Of a stretch of 64,000 nucleotides of DNA, positions 34,688-43,738 are shown piece after piece. The stretch covers positions 211,796 to 275,795 of the forward strand of contig NZ_LMDN01000002.1 in assembly GCF_001425085.1 (NCBI RefSeq), written 5' to 3'. Each line of letters opens with the position of its first letter. The stretch's first letter is position 1. This DNA is from Leifsonia sp. Root4. GTDB taxonomy: Bacteria; Actinomycetota; Actinomycetes; Actinomycetales; Microbacteriaceae. Below the pieces are notes generated by a model. It saw only the letters and a list, made by a program, of their open reading frames with translations. It had not been told where the DNA came from and ran no database searches. The translations under genes were made by a program, and so were the position numbers.

Positions 34688-34760
34688 TGGACCCTAGGAG
34701 ATTCGAACTCCTGACCTCCTCGATGCGAACGAGGCGCGCTACCAACTGCGCCAAGGGCCC
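34688..34760 (-). tRNA. tRNA-Ala(CGC)
   Basis: The minus strand folds as a 73-nt cloverleaf. The acceptor is GGGCCCT/AGGGTCC with the alanine identity pair G3-U70. The D-stem is GCGC/GCGC. The anticodon arm is CCTCG-TTCGCAT-CGAGG with anticodon CGC. The T-arm is AGGAG-TTCGAAT-CTCCT and the discriminator is A73. CCA is not encoded. Confidence 0.95.
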
Positions 34761-34816
34761 GTGCGGTTTCTACGATAGCACCGCTCCCGACCCTCGAAAG
34801 ACACACGACACGCGAC

Positions 34817-35056
34817 TCAATTCTCGACGTGAGCCTCCGCGCCGGCATCCTGCTCGCTGACGAATCGGTAGGGCACCGGTTCCTCTGTCTCGTGCCCCAA
34901 ACGCCAGGTGCGGATGATGGTGCCGCCCGGTTCGTCATAGCTGATGACGAGTTCCGGCTGATAGGCACCGTTGACGTATTCGAGCTGCATCTCGTCACCG
35001 TGGCCGATCATGCCCGGCCCGAACAGCACAGCGGTGTATGTGGTCTTCTCGCTCAT
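34817..35056 (-). CDS. Conserved hypothetical protein, 79 residues
   Basis: A 79-residue acidic protein with alternating hydrophobic strands (TYTAVLFGPGMIGHGDEMQL, PELVISYDEPGGTIIRTWRL). I recognise no family. There is no signal peptide and no cysteine. It may be a small beta-sandwich. It is a single gene between the tRNA and the next membrane-protein gene. Confidence 0.6.
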   Translation of the reverse strand: MSEKTTYTAVLFGPGMIGHGDEMQLEYVNGAYQPELVISYDEPGGTIIRTWRLGHETEEPVPYRFVSEQDAGAEAHVEN

Positions 35057-35165
35057 CGCTCACCTCGCAGTTGGGGTCCGGATGCCGCGGGCTGCCGCAT
35101 CCGGCTGTGCTCCGACCATACGCCTGCGTCCCGCGCTTGGCGAGGGCCCGTGAACGTAAGAGGTG

Positions 35166-36149
35166 CTAGCCGGCGGCGCGGCGACGGCGCAGGACGGCGT
35201 CGAGGTCACCCATGCCGGGTGTCGCGTCGGCCACGCCCGGGTCGCTCAGCATGCCCATGCTGGCGAATTTGCTCGGCGCGGCAGGAGCGGCGGGCCGGGC
35301 GATCGGGGTCACGGTGGCGGCAGGCGACACGGCCGTGGCTGCGGCGTCGAGTGCTGCGGCGCGCTCGACCATGGCGGCACGCGCCGCGACGCGACGCAGC
35401 TCGGCTGCCGCGTCGACGGAGGCTCTGGCGGCCGCGGCGACGGAACCACGCTCAAGGTAGGCGGGCTTCGGCAGGGGCCGGGGTGTCCAGCCCTGCTGGA
35501 CGGTGGCGCTCGGGGCGAACTCGACGGGCGTGAACCGCGCGGGGGCGGCCGGTGCCGCGGCCGCTGCTCGCGCGACTCTGGCTGCGTTGCGACCGGCCCG
35601 TGCGAGCGTGCCGAGTGTCACGAAGGCGGCGGTACCCGTGACGGCACCGATCGCCAGCAACGCCCACGAGCCGGAGACGGCGGCCGTGACGCCGCCGGCG
35701 AGCACGGCGACAATCGACCCGAGCAGGGCGAGCGCGGTGGCCGCGCGTGCGCGGCGCAGCGAGCGGAGCTTGGCACGGGCGATCAAGACGGGGTTCGCGG
35801 CGGCACGGGCGGCATCGGCGCGCAGCTTCTCGATGCGCAGCGCGTCTTCGGCGCGACGCGTCTGTGCCGCTGCTGCGGCTTCGGCCTTCACCAGCTCGCG
35901 GGCGGCATTCTCACGCTCGCGCAATACCTTGGACTGGGCTACGGCGTTGCGGGCGGTCGCCTCGACGACGATCTCGCGCGGGGCCTCCGCCGTTTCGGCG
36001 AGCACGCGAAGCGTCTGCTGCAACCGAACCGCATTGCGTTCGCTGGTGACGTACTGCCGACGGTGCAGCCAGGTGGGCAGCAGGTAGGCAAGCCAGAGCA
36101 CGGCAGCCGCGGCCACCAACACTCCACCACCCAGCGCATCTGCACCCAT
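35166..36149 (-). CDS. Ala-rich membrane protein of unknown function
   Basis: A 327-residue protein with one N-terminal membrane helix (GVLVAAAAVLWLAYLLPTWL) and a long charged Ala/Arg/Glu-rich segment of coiled-coil type. A hydrophobic hairpin follows at about residues 150-200, and then an Ala-rich tail. This layout is familiar from conserved hypothetical proteins of actinomycetes, sometimes labelled large exoprotein. No enzymatic motif is visible. Confidence 0.7.
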   Translation of the reverse strand: MGADALGGGVLVAAAAVLWLAYLLPTWLHRRQYVTSERNAVRLQQTLRVLAETAEAPREIVVEATARNAVAQSKVLRERENAARELVKAEAAAAAQTRRAEDALRIEKLRADAARAAANPVLIARAKLRSLRRARAATALALLGSIVAVLAGGVTAAVSGSWALLAIGAVTGTAAFVTLGTLARAGRNAARVARAAAAAPAAPARFTPVEFAPSATVQQGWTPRPLPKPAYLERGSVAAAARASVDAAAELRRVAARAAMVERAAALDAAATAVSPAATVTPIARPAAPAAPSKFASMGMLSDPGVADATPGMGDLDAVLRRRRAAG

Positions 36150-36295
36150 AGTCTCTAAGTTAGGGCGAACGGTGCATGTGGCGCGACTTCGCGTGGGCGT
36201 GTCCCCGATGATTTGTCGTCTTTATGGGAATTGCCCCTCCGCTTTCGCAGAATCGGCCCGCATGCGGGGGTCAGCGCGGCCTGGGCCGGCCCCCA

Positions 36296-36946
36296 TCAGC
36301 GCGGCGTCGTCGGCAGCGGGCGCGCCGCGAGCGCCGCGTCGTGCGGCGGGATCGCCGCGGCATCCACCGGAACGAGCCCGTGTCTCCAGCGGGCCAGAAC
36401 GCCCTGCGGCAGCTCCTCGCTCACGAGCGCGAAGCAGTAGTGGTCGCGCCAGTCGCCGTCGATGTGGATGTAGCGTCGGCGCAGGCCCTCGTAGCGGAAG
36501 CCGAGCTTCTGCACGACGCGCAGGCTCGGACCGTTCTCCGGGCGGATGCAGATCTCCATGCGGTGGATGCCGAGCTGCGCGAAGCAGTAGTCCGTGGCCA
36601 GCGCCACCGCCGTGGGTGTGATGCCGAGGCCGGCGAACCGTTCGGCCACCCAGTAGCCGAGGGTCGCCGAGGCGAGCGAGCCGTAGCTGATCGACGACAC
36701 GTTGAGCTGGCCGGCGACCTCCCCGTCATGCTCGAGCACGAACGGCAGCCCGTGCCCGCCGCGCGCATTGGCGAGCAGGCTGCGGATGCCGGAGCGCATG
36801 TCGAATGAGCCGATGCCCTGCGGGCTCGTGGCCTCCCACTTGCTCAGCCAGCGCCGGTTCTCCAGCAGCAGCCGTTCCAGTGCCCGCGCATCGCGCACCC
36901 GGATCGGACGCAGCGTGACGGTGTCGTCGCGCAACGTGGGCAGCAC
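36296..36946 (-). CDS. GNAT acetyltransferase, RimJ/RimL type
   Basis: A 216-residue N-acetyltransferase. VTLRPIRVRDARALERLLLENRRWL opens the fold in the RimJ manner. ITPTAVALATDYCF and the acetyl-CoA helix ICIRPENGPSLRVVQKLGFRYEGLRRRY are typical. RimJ-like enzymes acetylate protein N-termini such as ribosomal S5. GTG 36946 lies five bases after the galU stop and gives the expected N-terminus; a longer start at 36985 would overlap galU by 34 bases. This galU-acetyltransferase pair is common in actinomycetes. Confidence 0.85.
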   Translation of the reverse strand: MLPTLRDDTVTLRPIRVRDARALERLLLENRRWLSKWEATSPQGIGSFDMRSGIRSLLANARGGHGLPFVLEHDGEVAGQLNVSSISYGSLASATLGYWVAERFAGLGITPTAVALATDYCFAQLGIHRMEICIRPENGPSLRVVQKLGFRYEGLRRRYIHIDGDWRDHYCFALVSEELPQGVLARWRHGLVPVDAAAIPPHDAALAARPLPTTPR

Positions 36947-36951
36947 GGTCG

Positions 36952-37845
36952 TTAGTCCAGTTCGCCGACGAACTGCTTGAGCCACACCCGCAGGTCGGGG
37001 CCCAGGTCGCCGCGGTCGACGGCGAGCTGCACGATGGCCTTGATGTAGTCGAGCCGGTCGCCCGTGTCGTAGCGGCGGCCGCGGAACACGACACCGTAGA
37101 CGCCACCGGTGTTCTCGGCATCCGCCGCCATCACCTCGAGGGCGTCGGTCAGCTGGATCTCGCCGCCCTTGCCGGGAGGCGTGTTCTCGAGCACGTCGAA
37201 GATCTCGGGCTTCAGCACGTAGCGGCCGATGATCGCATAGTTGGACGGCGCTTCCTCGCGGCTCGGCTTCTCGACCAGACCGGTGATGCGCACGACATCC
37301 GGGGTGTCTGTGAGTTCGATGGCCGCGGCGCCGTACATGTGGATGCTGTCGGGATCGACCTCGAGCAGGGCCACGATGGTCGCGTCACGCGCCTGCTGCT
37401 CGTCGAGCATGCGCGAGAGCAGCACATCGCGGGCGTCGATGATGTCGTCGCCGAGGAGCACCGCGAACGGGGCGTTTCCGACGTGCATGCGGGAGCGGAG
37501 CACGGCGTGGCCGAGGCCGAGTGGGTCGCCCTGCCGCACATAGTGCATGTCGGCGAGCTCCGTCGACTCGAGCACCTTCTCAAGGCGGGTGAGGTCGCCC
37601 TTCTTCTCGAGAGTCGCCTCCAGCTCCGTCACACGGTCGAAGTGGTTCTCGAGCGCATTCTTGTTGCGGCCGGTGATCATGAGCACGTCGTGGAGCCCGG
37701 CACTGACGGCCTCCTCCACCACGTACTGGATCGCCGGCTTGTCGACGACGGGGAGCATCTCCTTGGGCATCGCCTTGGTCGCGGGCAGGAATCGGGTTCC
37801 GAGTCCTGCGGCGGGAATGACGGCCTTTGTCGCGCGAGCTTTCAT
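36952..37845 (-). CDS. galU: UTP-glucose-1-phosphate uridylyltransferase
   Basis: A 297-residue nucleotidyltransferase that makes UDP-glucose. The start KAVIPAAGLGTRFLPATKAMPKEMLPVVDKP is the classical GalU signature, with nucleotide-binding and catalytic residues in place. VLLGDDIID, EKPSREEAPSNYAIIGRYVL and GGEIQLTDAL follow at the family positions. UDP-glucose feeds wall glycan and trehalose or glycogen pathways. It is divergent from the 5-FCL gene across about 100 bases. Confidence 0.95.
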   Translation of the reverse strand: MKARATKAVIPAAGLGTRFLPATKAMPKEMLPVVDKPAIQYVVEEAVSAGLHDVLMITGRNKNALENHFDRVTELEATLEKKGDLTRLEKVLESTELADMHYVRQGDPLGLGHAVLRSRMHVGNAPFAVLLGDDIIDARDVLLSRMLDEQQARDATIVALLEVDPDSIHMYGAAAIELTDTPDVVRITGLVEKPSREEAPSNYAIIGRYVLKPEIFDVLENTPPGKGGEIQLTDALEVMAADAENTGGVYGVVFRGRRYDTGDRLDYIKAIVQLAVDRGDLGPDLRVWLKQFVGELD

Positions 37846-37943
37846 GACCCTAGGTTACTCACACGCGCGCGTGGGTCGGGCACCGCCCCCTGACATGAGG
37901 GCGACACCGGCTCCGGATGAGCCGGAACGCCTAAGATGGGGCC

Positions 37944-38522
37944 ATGTCTCCCGATCCCACGCTGGCGAAGCGCGCGCTACGCGCCGAACTCCGCGAGCGT
38001 CGCCAGAACCTCTCGCAGCACGAGCGCGATCTCGCAACGATCGGTCTCACCCAGAACCTCGAGGCCGTCACACTTGATCTCGCGGCCCGGTCCATCGCCT
38101 GCTTCCTCTCCACCCCCATGGAGCCGAACACCCGGCCGTTCATCAACTGGGCCGAGGCACAGGGCATCCGCGTGCTCTTCCCCATCTCACGTGATGACGG
38201 CCTGCTCGACTGGACGGTCGGCGAGGAGAGCGTGGAAACCGAGGGCCTCCACGGCATCCCGGAGGCGGTCGGCGAGCTGCTCGGCCCCATCGCGATCAAT
38301 GACGTCGACCTGATCATCGTGCCGGCGGCATCCGTGGACGAGAGCGGAATGCGCATGGGCTGGGGCCGGGGCTATTTCGACAAGACGCTCGGTTCGATGG
38401 AGAATTGTCCTCCGGTGTATGCGGTGATCTTCGACAGCGAATACGTCGACGAGGTTCCGCGCGAGGTGCACGATCAGCCGGTGAACGGCATCGTCACCCC
38501 CACGCGCATCCTCACCTTTTAG
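37944..38522 (+). CDS. 5-formyltetrahydrofolate cyclo-ligase
   Basis: A 192-residue ATP-dependent enzyme that converts 5-formyl-THF into 5,10-methenyl-THF, rescuing folate. The ATP-binding KRALRAELRERRQNL start and the closing GMRMGWGRGYFDKTL signature are both present. It begins a + strand run through the FmdB and mscL genes, an order I recall from other Microbacteriaceae. Confidence 0.93.
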   Translation: MSPDPTLAKRALRAELRERRQNLSQHERDLATIGLTQNLEAVTLDLAARSIACFLSTPMEPNTRPFINWAEAQGIRVLFPISRDDGLLDWTVGEESVETEGLHGIPEAVGELLGPIAINDVDLIIVPAASVDESGMRMGWGRGYFDKTLGSMENCPPVYAVIFDSEYVDEVPREVHDQPVNGIVTPTRILTF

Positions 38523-38608
38523 CATCTACACCTTGTAGCTGTCTCGCCGCGATTGCGGCGGGGCCCGACGTTGCGCGGCTGCGTGACACAGATACGCACG
38601 GAGACTCA

Positions 38609-38974
38609 GTGCCCACCTATTCCTACCGTTGCACCGAGTGCGACAACGCTTTCGACATCCACCAGGCGTTCACCGACGACTCGCTGAGCGTGTGCGACAT
38701 CTGCGGCGGCAAGCTGCGCAAGGTGTTCAACAGCATCGGCGTCACCTTCAACGGCAGCGGTTTCTACCGCACCGACTCCCGCTCGGGCGGCAGCTCCCTG
38801 CCCTCGGCCCCCGGCTCCGGTGCCAGCTCGTCGAGCGCGGCATCTTCGGGTGGATCCTCCGACTCCGGCAAGGCCTCCCCGGCATCGACGTCCTCGTCGG
38901 CTAGCGTTTCAGGTGCATCATCAGCATCTGCATCATCAGCATCGAAGAGCGGCACATCCACGCCGCCCAAGTAG
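38609..38974 (+). CDS. FmdB family zinc-ribbon protein
   Basis: A 121-residue protein. The first 60 residues are an FmdB regulatory-type zinc ribbon (PTYSYRCTECDNAFD and CDICGGKLRKVFNSIGV, a CxxC...CxxC pair). The rest is a long Ser/Ala/Gly-rich low-complexity tail. The start is GTG 38609 with GGAGACTC before it. The function of FmdB-type proteins in actinobacteria is not settled. It lies 29 bases upstream of mscL. Confidence 0.88.
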   Translation: MPTYSYRCTECDNAFDIHQAFTDDSLSVCDICGGKLRKVFNSIGVTFNGSGFYRTDSRSGGSSLPSAPGSGASSSSAASSGGSSDSGKASPASTSSSASVSGASSASASSASKSGTSTPPK

Positions 38975-39003
38975 ACGCATCGCCGTCGCGAAGGGAAACG
39001 ACC

Positions 39004-39417
39004 ATGCTCAAGGGATTCCGCGAATTCATCATGCGGGGCAACGTGATCGACCTGGCCGTGGCCGTCGTCATCGGTGCGGCGTTCACCGCCGTCGTCAACT
39101 CGATCGTCGAGAACCTCTTCAACCCCATCATCGGCGCACTCTTCAACGCCGAGGACCTGGCCGGCGCCCTGATCCTTGAGCTGCCGGGCGGGGGCGCGAT
39201 CAAGTTCGGCGCCATCCTCGCCTCGATCATCACCTTCCTGATCGTCGCCGCCGTCGTCTACTTCGTCTTCGTGCTCCCCATCAACAAGATGAAGGAGCAC
39301 CAGGACGCCAGACGCAAGGCCGGAGTCGAGGACGAGAGCGCCCCGGTCACCGAGCTCGACCTGCTCAGCGAGATCCGCGACGCCCTGGTCGCCAGCGAGG
39401 GCAAGCACCACAAGTAG
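39004..39417 (+). CDS. mscL: Large-conductance mechanosensitive channel
   Basis: A 137-residue protein with the MscL layout: N-terminal amphipathic FREFIMRGNVIDLAVAVVIG leading into the pore helix, a periplasmic loop (NPIIGALFNAEDLAG), the second helix (IITFLIVAAVVYFVFV) and a charged cytoplasmic bundle (EIRDAL). It opens under membrane tension to release solutes on osmotic downshock. A terminator-like hairpin follows at 39435. Confidence 0.95.
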   Translation: MLKGFREFIMRGNVIDLAVAVVIGAAFTAVVNSIVENLFNPIIGALFNAEDLAGALILELPGGGAIKFGAILASIITFLIVAAVVYFVFVLPINKMKEHQDARRKAGVEDESAPVTELDLLSEIRDALVASEGKHHK

Positions 39418-39434
39418 CGCATCCAGTGCGCACG

Positions 39435-39466
39435 AAGCGCCGATCGCCGTCAGGCGGTCGGCGCTT
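39435..39466 (+). terminator. Stem-loop after mscL
   Basis: AAGCGCCGATCGCC (39435-39448) pairs with GGCGGTCGGCGCTT (39453-39466), with one wobble, around a GTCA loop. It lies 17 bases after the mscL stop and 37 bases before the end of the convergent small gene. Confidence 0.65.
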
Positions 39467-39502
39467 CTGTGCGTGCCGGAACACCGTTCGGGCTGGCGGC
39501 CG

Positions 39503-39766
39503 CTACCAGTGTGGCGGGACGTCCCGGCGCAGGCGCTCGTCGTTGGGTCCAGAGGCGGTCGGCGTGCCGGATGCCGGTGCGCCACCATCGGCCGCCGGGC
39601 GGGCGTCGAGGATCGGGTCGTCGCGCGTGATCGGCGGCTCCGGGCTGGTGTCGGTGCCTGCGACCGGCGTCAGCCGTGCGCGGCGGCGCGCTCCCGGCAC
39701 CCGTTCGACCCATTGTCTGGGGGCGGCATCCGCTGCACGCTGGCTCTCGTCAGGCTTCTCACTCAT
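39503..39766 (-). CDS. Conserved hypothetical protein, 87 residues
   Basis: An 87-residue hydrophilic, probably disordered protein (Pro, Ala, Asp and Arg rich). The only distinctive feature is the C-terminus, NDERLRRDVPPHW; I recall similar DERLRxDxPPHW endings in other actinobacterial short proteins. ATG 39766 is chosen (SEKPDESQ start). No function can be proposed. Confidence 0.6.
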   Translation of the reverse strand: MSEKPDESQRAADAAPRQWVERVPGARRRARLTPVAGTDTSPEPPITRDDPILDARPAADGGAPASGTPTASGPNDERLRRDVPPHW

Positions 39767-39840
39767 CACCGACAACCCTACGCGCCACCAACGGCCGTAC
39801 GTTCGGCCGAGCGCACGGGGTGAACCGCAGGCAAGCCCCG

Positions 39841-42800
39841 TTAGGCGGCGGGGCGGAAGTCGAGCACGGCCGCGACGCGAAGGGCGACGGCATCCGGGTC
39901 GCTGAACAGCTCGAAGCTGTGCACGCGCAGGTAGTGCCAGCCGAGGCGCCGCAGCACCTCCGGGCGCAGGCGCAGCGACTCACGCAGGCTCGAGGAGCCG
40001 ACGGCCCCATCGGTCTCGACGACGATCGCACGCCCGCCGTGCGAGGCGGCCAGCGCGAGCTTGTCGCGGTGCCCGAGCTCGACGCGGATGCCCATCTTCG
40101 TCAGCCGCGATGCGAGGTCGAGCAGCATGGGCTCACTGTCGTCCGGCAGGTGTTCCTCGGCCTCGCGCGCCTCGGTCTGGCTGAGGATCTGGGCGAGGGC
40201 CAGGATGCCGTGGCGCTGCCGATCTTCGTCGATGTCCTCTGGACGGAAGCAGGAGACGATGTCCATCGCGCGCCGGGCGCGGGTCATGCCGACGGCGAGC
40301 AGGCGGTCCCCACCCGGTTCGCCGAGGGCGCCGAAGTTGGAGAGCAGCCGGCCGTGCGGCGTGCGGCCGTAGCCGATCGAGAAGATCACGCGGTCGCGGC
40401 TCTGCGCAACAGACTGTTCGAGCGTGAGCACGGTGAACGGTTCGGTGCGGTCGCGCAGGATGAAGTCACTGAGGTCGGTGCGCTTGGCGAAGGCGGCGAG
40501 CACGGCCTGGTGCACGCGCACGGCGTGGCGGTTGCTCGCGGTGATCACCATGAGCGATTCCTTGGGCCGGTTGACGGCGTGGTCGAGCACGAGGGCGACG
40601 ACCTCTGCCACCTCGGCGTCGACGCTCTCGACGGCGCCGGTGTCGGCGTCCGGCATGCCGTTGCCGCCCGCGACGTAGTGCAGGGCGAGGCTGCCGTGGC
40701 CGAGGAAGCTGCCCGCCCAGGGCAGCGAGTCGATGCGTCCGGCGTAGAAGCGGCGGTTCACCAGCTCGGCGAGGTCCTCACCACCGGCGCGGTAGCTGCG
40801 GGTGAGGGTGAGTGTCGGCAGCAGTTCGCCGAGGCGGGCGAGCGCAGAGTCTGCGTGCAGCGCGTCGACGGCGCTGCGGCTCTCGGATGCCGCGTCCTCC
40901 CCGTCGACGGAGGGCGTCTGATCGGCCAGGGCGGCCTCGCTGATCCCGGTGGTGAACGGAGCCGGCGACTGGGTCACCGGGTCGCCGAATGCCACCAGCT
41001 GCTTGCCGCGGCGGATCGCGCCGAGGTTCTCTGCGAACGTCGTCGCACCGGCATCCACCAGCAGCACGGTGTCGAATGCGATGCGGTCGGTGATCTCGGC
41101 GACCTCGTACGGCGAGGCGAGCCAGACCGGGGCGAGCACGCGCGAGAGGTGCGGGGCGGCGTCGTTGATGGCGGCCGGCGTTGCGCGCTCGGAGCGGAGC
41201 ACGCGCTTGAGCGCCTCGGCCTCCTCCGGCCAGTCGACGACGCCGATCTTCCAGGTCTCGGCCAGCAGCCAGGCCAGCTGGGCGCCGGAGGCTCCCGCGT
41301 GGGCCTCGTCGACGAGACGGAAGTCCGACTCCAGACGGTCGAGCACGTGCGTGTTCGCGTTCAGCAGGGCCTTGTCGTTGCCGAGCATCGACTCGAGCAC
41401 CGACTGCCACCACGCGAGTTCGAGCTCGGCGGCGACGCCGGCCTCCGGCACGTGGCGCTGCGAGAGGTCCATCAGCAGGGGGTCGAGGGCGAGGTCACGC
41501 AGCTGCGCGAGGATCGCGGTGCGCTCCTGCAGATTCGCGAGCACCTCGGAGTCGGCGGCGAGCCCGCTGAGCGCCGAGATCAGTTCCCGGATCGGGCGGG
41601 CGGCGAGCTGCCTGGTCGTTCCGGCGACGCCGAGCGGGGCGTCGAGCTTGGAGAGGTCTTCCGCGACGCGGGTGTACGCCACGTGCACATCGGCGATGCC
41701 GACGGGAACCTCGGGCGTTGAGCCGGCGACGACGTAGCGCTGCCAGAGCGTGCGCTGCTGCTGGATGCGCTTGAGTGCGTCGTTCATGTCGGTCACGTGC
41801 ACACCGGGGCGCAGGTACTCGAGGGCGAGCTTGCGCAGGCGCCGGCGGTTGGAACCGGACATCTCCGGCGAATCGCGGCGGGCGGATGTCGCGGCGATCA
41901 GCTCGGTGAGCGAACGGTCGAACACCGCCGGCTGGAACTTATCGAGGCTCTCCCGCATGTCGAGCAGCAGTCTCAGGTAGATGCCGAGCTCGGCCACTGA
42001 TTCGAATGGACGCAGCCGGGTCTGGGCGATGAGCGCGTTTGCCCGCTCAAGCAGGCGCGGCAGCTCGACCTTGTCGAGCTGCTTGGCGAGCTCGTGGGTG
42101 GCCGTCGCCTCCGCGGTGGAGCTGAAGGAGGCGCCGTACCAGGGCGAGTCGCCAGGGCCGTAGCGGAACTCACCGAGTGCTGCGGCCTTGATCAGCGCCT
42201 CGGCGGCCGCGGAACGGTCGTTCGCGAGGGCTTCGAGTGAGACGCGGTCGAGCCTGGCCGTCGTCGACGGCGGGGTCGGTAGCAGCGCGAGCCTGGCGAG
42301 CTCACCGAGGGAGTCGAGCACCGAGACGCCGAGCGCCGGGTCCTTGCGGCTCAGGGCTCCGCGGTAGTCGAGCAGCACCTTGCGCAGGCGCACCAGCGCA
42401 TCGTCGACCTCGCCAACGCTCGGCTGGGTCGCCTTCTCGTTGCGGGTGATCGACTGGATGACGTCGCGGCGCAGCGTGCGGCAGGTGACGGCGAGGCCGT
42501 TCAGCCCGACCTGGCCGAGCCGGTGGGCGATGCCGTCGAGCGTTGAACGGCGGGCGCTGACGACGAGCACGCGCTTGTGCTGGCTGACCAGGGATCCGAT
42601 CGCGTTCACGATCGTCTGGGTTCCTCCGGTGCCCGGCAGCGTCTTGACGACGATCGAGTTGCCTGCGGCGATCTGCGCGACGACGTTCTCCTGCTCGGAG
42701 TCGGCGTCGAGCAACAGGGTGTCCGTGGCCGGAGGCCGGGCATCCTGGCTGGGGGTGAGCACCGGGTTGTAGGCACCGGCGATGCTGGCGCGGGCGCCGG

Positions 42801-43617
42801 GGTTGCCCGCGATGGCGTCGATCACGGGGTGCTCGAGCACGGCGGCATCCGCCGACATCGTGCTGCCGACCTCGGCGAAAGAGGAGACGACCAAGCGCGG
42901 CATCACGTTGAACCACGGCAGGTGGGAGGTGAGTCCGCGCAGGCGGTCGATCACCGGTTGGGGCTTGAACGCCCCGTTGCTGAGGGCCAGGGCGACGAAC
43001 GCCTCGGCGTCGAGCGAGATCTGGAACTGCTCCTGCAGGGCGCGCGCGAGTGCGGGGTTGAGGTAGGGCTGACCCTTGAGCTTGAGCTCGAAGTCGCGCC
43101 CGTAGCGGCGGATCGCGAGCGGGCGCAGCAGCAGCGGGGCCAGGTATTCCTGGTCGCCGTAACGCCACTGGGCCAGGCCGATGGCGAGGTGCACGGATTC
43201 GAGCCCGCGCATGGAGCGCAGCTCGATGCCCTTCTGGGTGATCACGCCGGCGGCGAGGCGGGCGTTGCGGAGGGCCAGCTCGTCGCGGATCAGGCTGGAG
43301 AGCATCGTGGTCTTGCCGGTGATGAACTGCGGCAGACCGCCGGGGTGCGTCACGCTCAGCTCGATGCGGGTGCGGGTGTTGTCGTCGAAGTGGAGCAGCG
43401 GCGAGCGCCCACCCAGCTGGGTGAGCTCCGTGCGCCAGCGCTCCCACTCGCTCTCGGCGATATTGCCGGCCACGAGGCTCGGGTCACCCAGGCTCAGCGT
43501 GTGCGGTGACGTCATGTTGGCAGAGGCAGCCGACGACGGCACCTCCGCACCGTCGCTGTCAAAATCCGACAAAATGTCATCGTCGTCGGTCTTCTTATCC
43601 ACTCGCCACACACGCAC
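39841..43617 (-). CDS. SF1 helicase-like protein with degenerate ATPase motifs and C-terminal nuclease-like domain
   Basis: A 1258-residue protein resembling UPF1-type SF1 helicases with a DUF4011-like N-terminal domain. The P-loop reads TLPGTGGTQTI (about residues 326-336) where active enzymes have GPPGTGKTQTI, so the lysine is Gly332. Motif II reads VLLVDAGATTF where DEAxQ is expected. Motif III (FGDPVTQSPAPF) and motif VI (LLAVGMTRARRAM) are kept. The last 80 residues resemble a Vsr/DUF559 nuclease fold (IVVETDGAVG, LRRLGWHYLRVHSFELF). ATPase activity is doubtful. The start is uncertain: GTG 43617 or GTG 43602. Divergent from the persulfide operon. Confidence 0.72.
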   Translation of the reverse strand: MRVWRVDKKTDDDDILSDFDSDGAEVPSSAASANMTSPHTLSLGDPSLVAGNIAESEWERWRTELTQLGGRSPLLHFDDNTRTRIELSVTHPGGLPQFITGKTTMLSSLIRDELALRNARLAAGVITQKGIELRSMRGLESVHLAIGLAQWRYGDQEYLAPLLLRPLAIRRYGRDFELKLKGQPYLNPALARALQEQFQISLDAEAFVALALSNGAFKPQPVIDRLRGLTSHLPWFNVMPRLVVSSFAEVGSTMSADAAVLEHPVIDAIAGNPGARASIAGAYNPVLTPSQDARPPATDTLLLDADSEQENVVAQIAAGNSIVVKTLPGTGGTQTIVNAIGSLVSQHKRVLVVSARRSTLDGIAHRLGQVGLNGLAVTCRTLRRDVIQSITRNEKATQPSVGEVDDALVRLRKVLLDYRGALSRKDPALGVSVLDSLGELARLALLPTPPSTTARLDRVSLEALANDRSAAAEALIKAAALGEFRYGPGDSPWYGASFSSTAEATATHELAKQLDKVELPRLLERANALIAQTRLRPFESVAELGIYLRLLLDMRESLDKFQPAVFDRSLTELIAATSARRDSPEMSGSNRRRLRKLALEYLRPGVHVTDMNDALKRIQQQRTLWQRYVVAGSTPEVPVGIADVHVAYTRVAEDLSKLDAPLGVAGTTRQLAARPIRELISALSGLAADSEVLANLQERTAILAQLRDLALDPLLMDLSQRHVPEAGVAAELELAWWQSVLESMLGNDKALLNANTHVLDRLESDFRLVDEAHAGASGAQLAWLLAETWKIGVVDWPEEAEALKRVLRSERATPAAINDAAPHLSRVLAPVWLASPYEVAEITDRIAFDTVLLVDAGATTFAENLGAIRRGKQLVAFGDPVTQSPAPFTTGISEAALADQTPSVDGEDAASESRSAVDALHADSALARLGELLPTLTLTRSYRAGGEDLAELVNRRFYAGRIDSLPWAGSFLGHGSLALHYVAGGNGMPDADTGAVESVDAEVAEVVALVLDHAVNRPKESLMVITASNRHAVRVHQAVLAAFAKRTDLSDFILRDRTEPFTVLTLEQSVAQSRDRVIFSIGYGRTPHGRLLSNFGALGEPGGDRLLAVGMTRARRAMDIVSCFRPEDIDEDRQRHGILALAQILSQTEAREAEEHLPDDSEPMLLDLASRLTKMGIRVELGHRDKLALAASHGGRAIVVETDGAVGSSSLRESLRLRPEVLRRLGWHYLRVHSFELFSDPDAVALRVAAVLDFRPAA

Positions 43618-43701
43618 ACCCTAATTCGCGTGGGGGTCAATACTGCGCACGTGGGCGGAGTTTCGCTCGAATAGCTCGGAATGAGCATTCTCCCAGCCGG
43701 G

Positions 43702-43724
43702 TTGGATACCCTTGGGGTATCCAA
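43702..43724. promoter_or_regulatory. CsoR/CstR-family operator before the persulfide operon
   Basis: TTGGATACCC-TTG-GGGTATCCAA is a perfect inverted repeat with 10-bp arms. The inner ATACCC...GGGTAT core is 15 bases, two shorter than the copA operators. It ends five bases before the ribosome site (AAGGAG) of the first gene, so binding would block transcription. The operon's own CstR-type regulator is the natural candidate. Confidence 0.75.
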
Positions 43725-43738
43725 TAGCAAGGAGTTGT

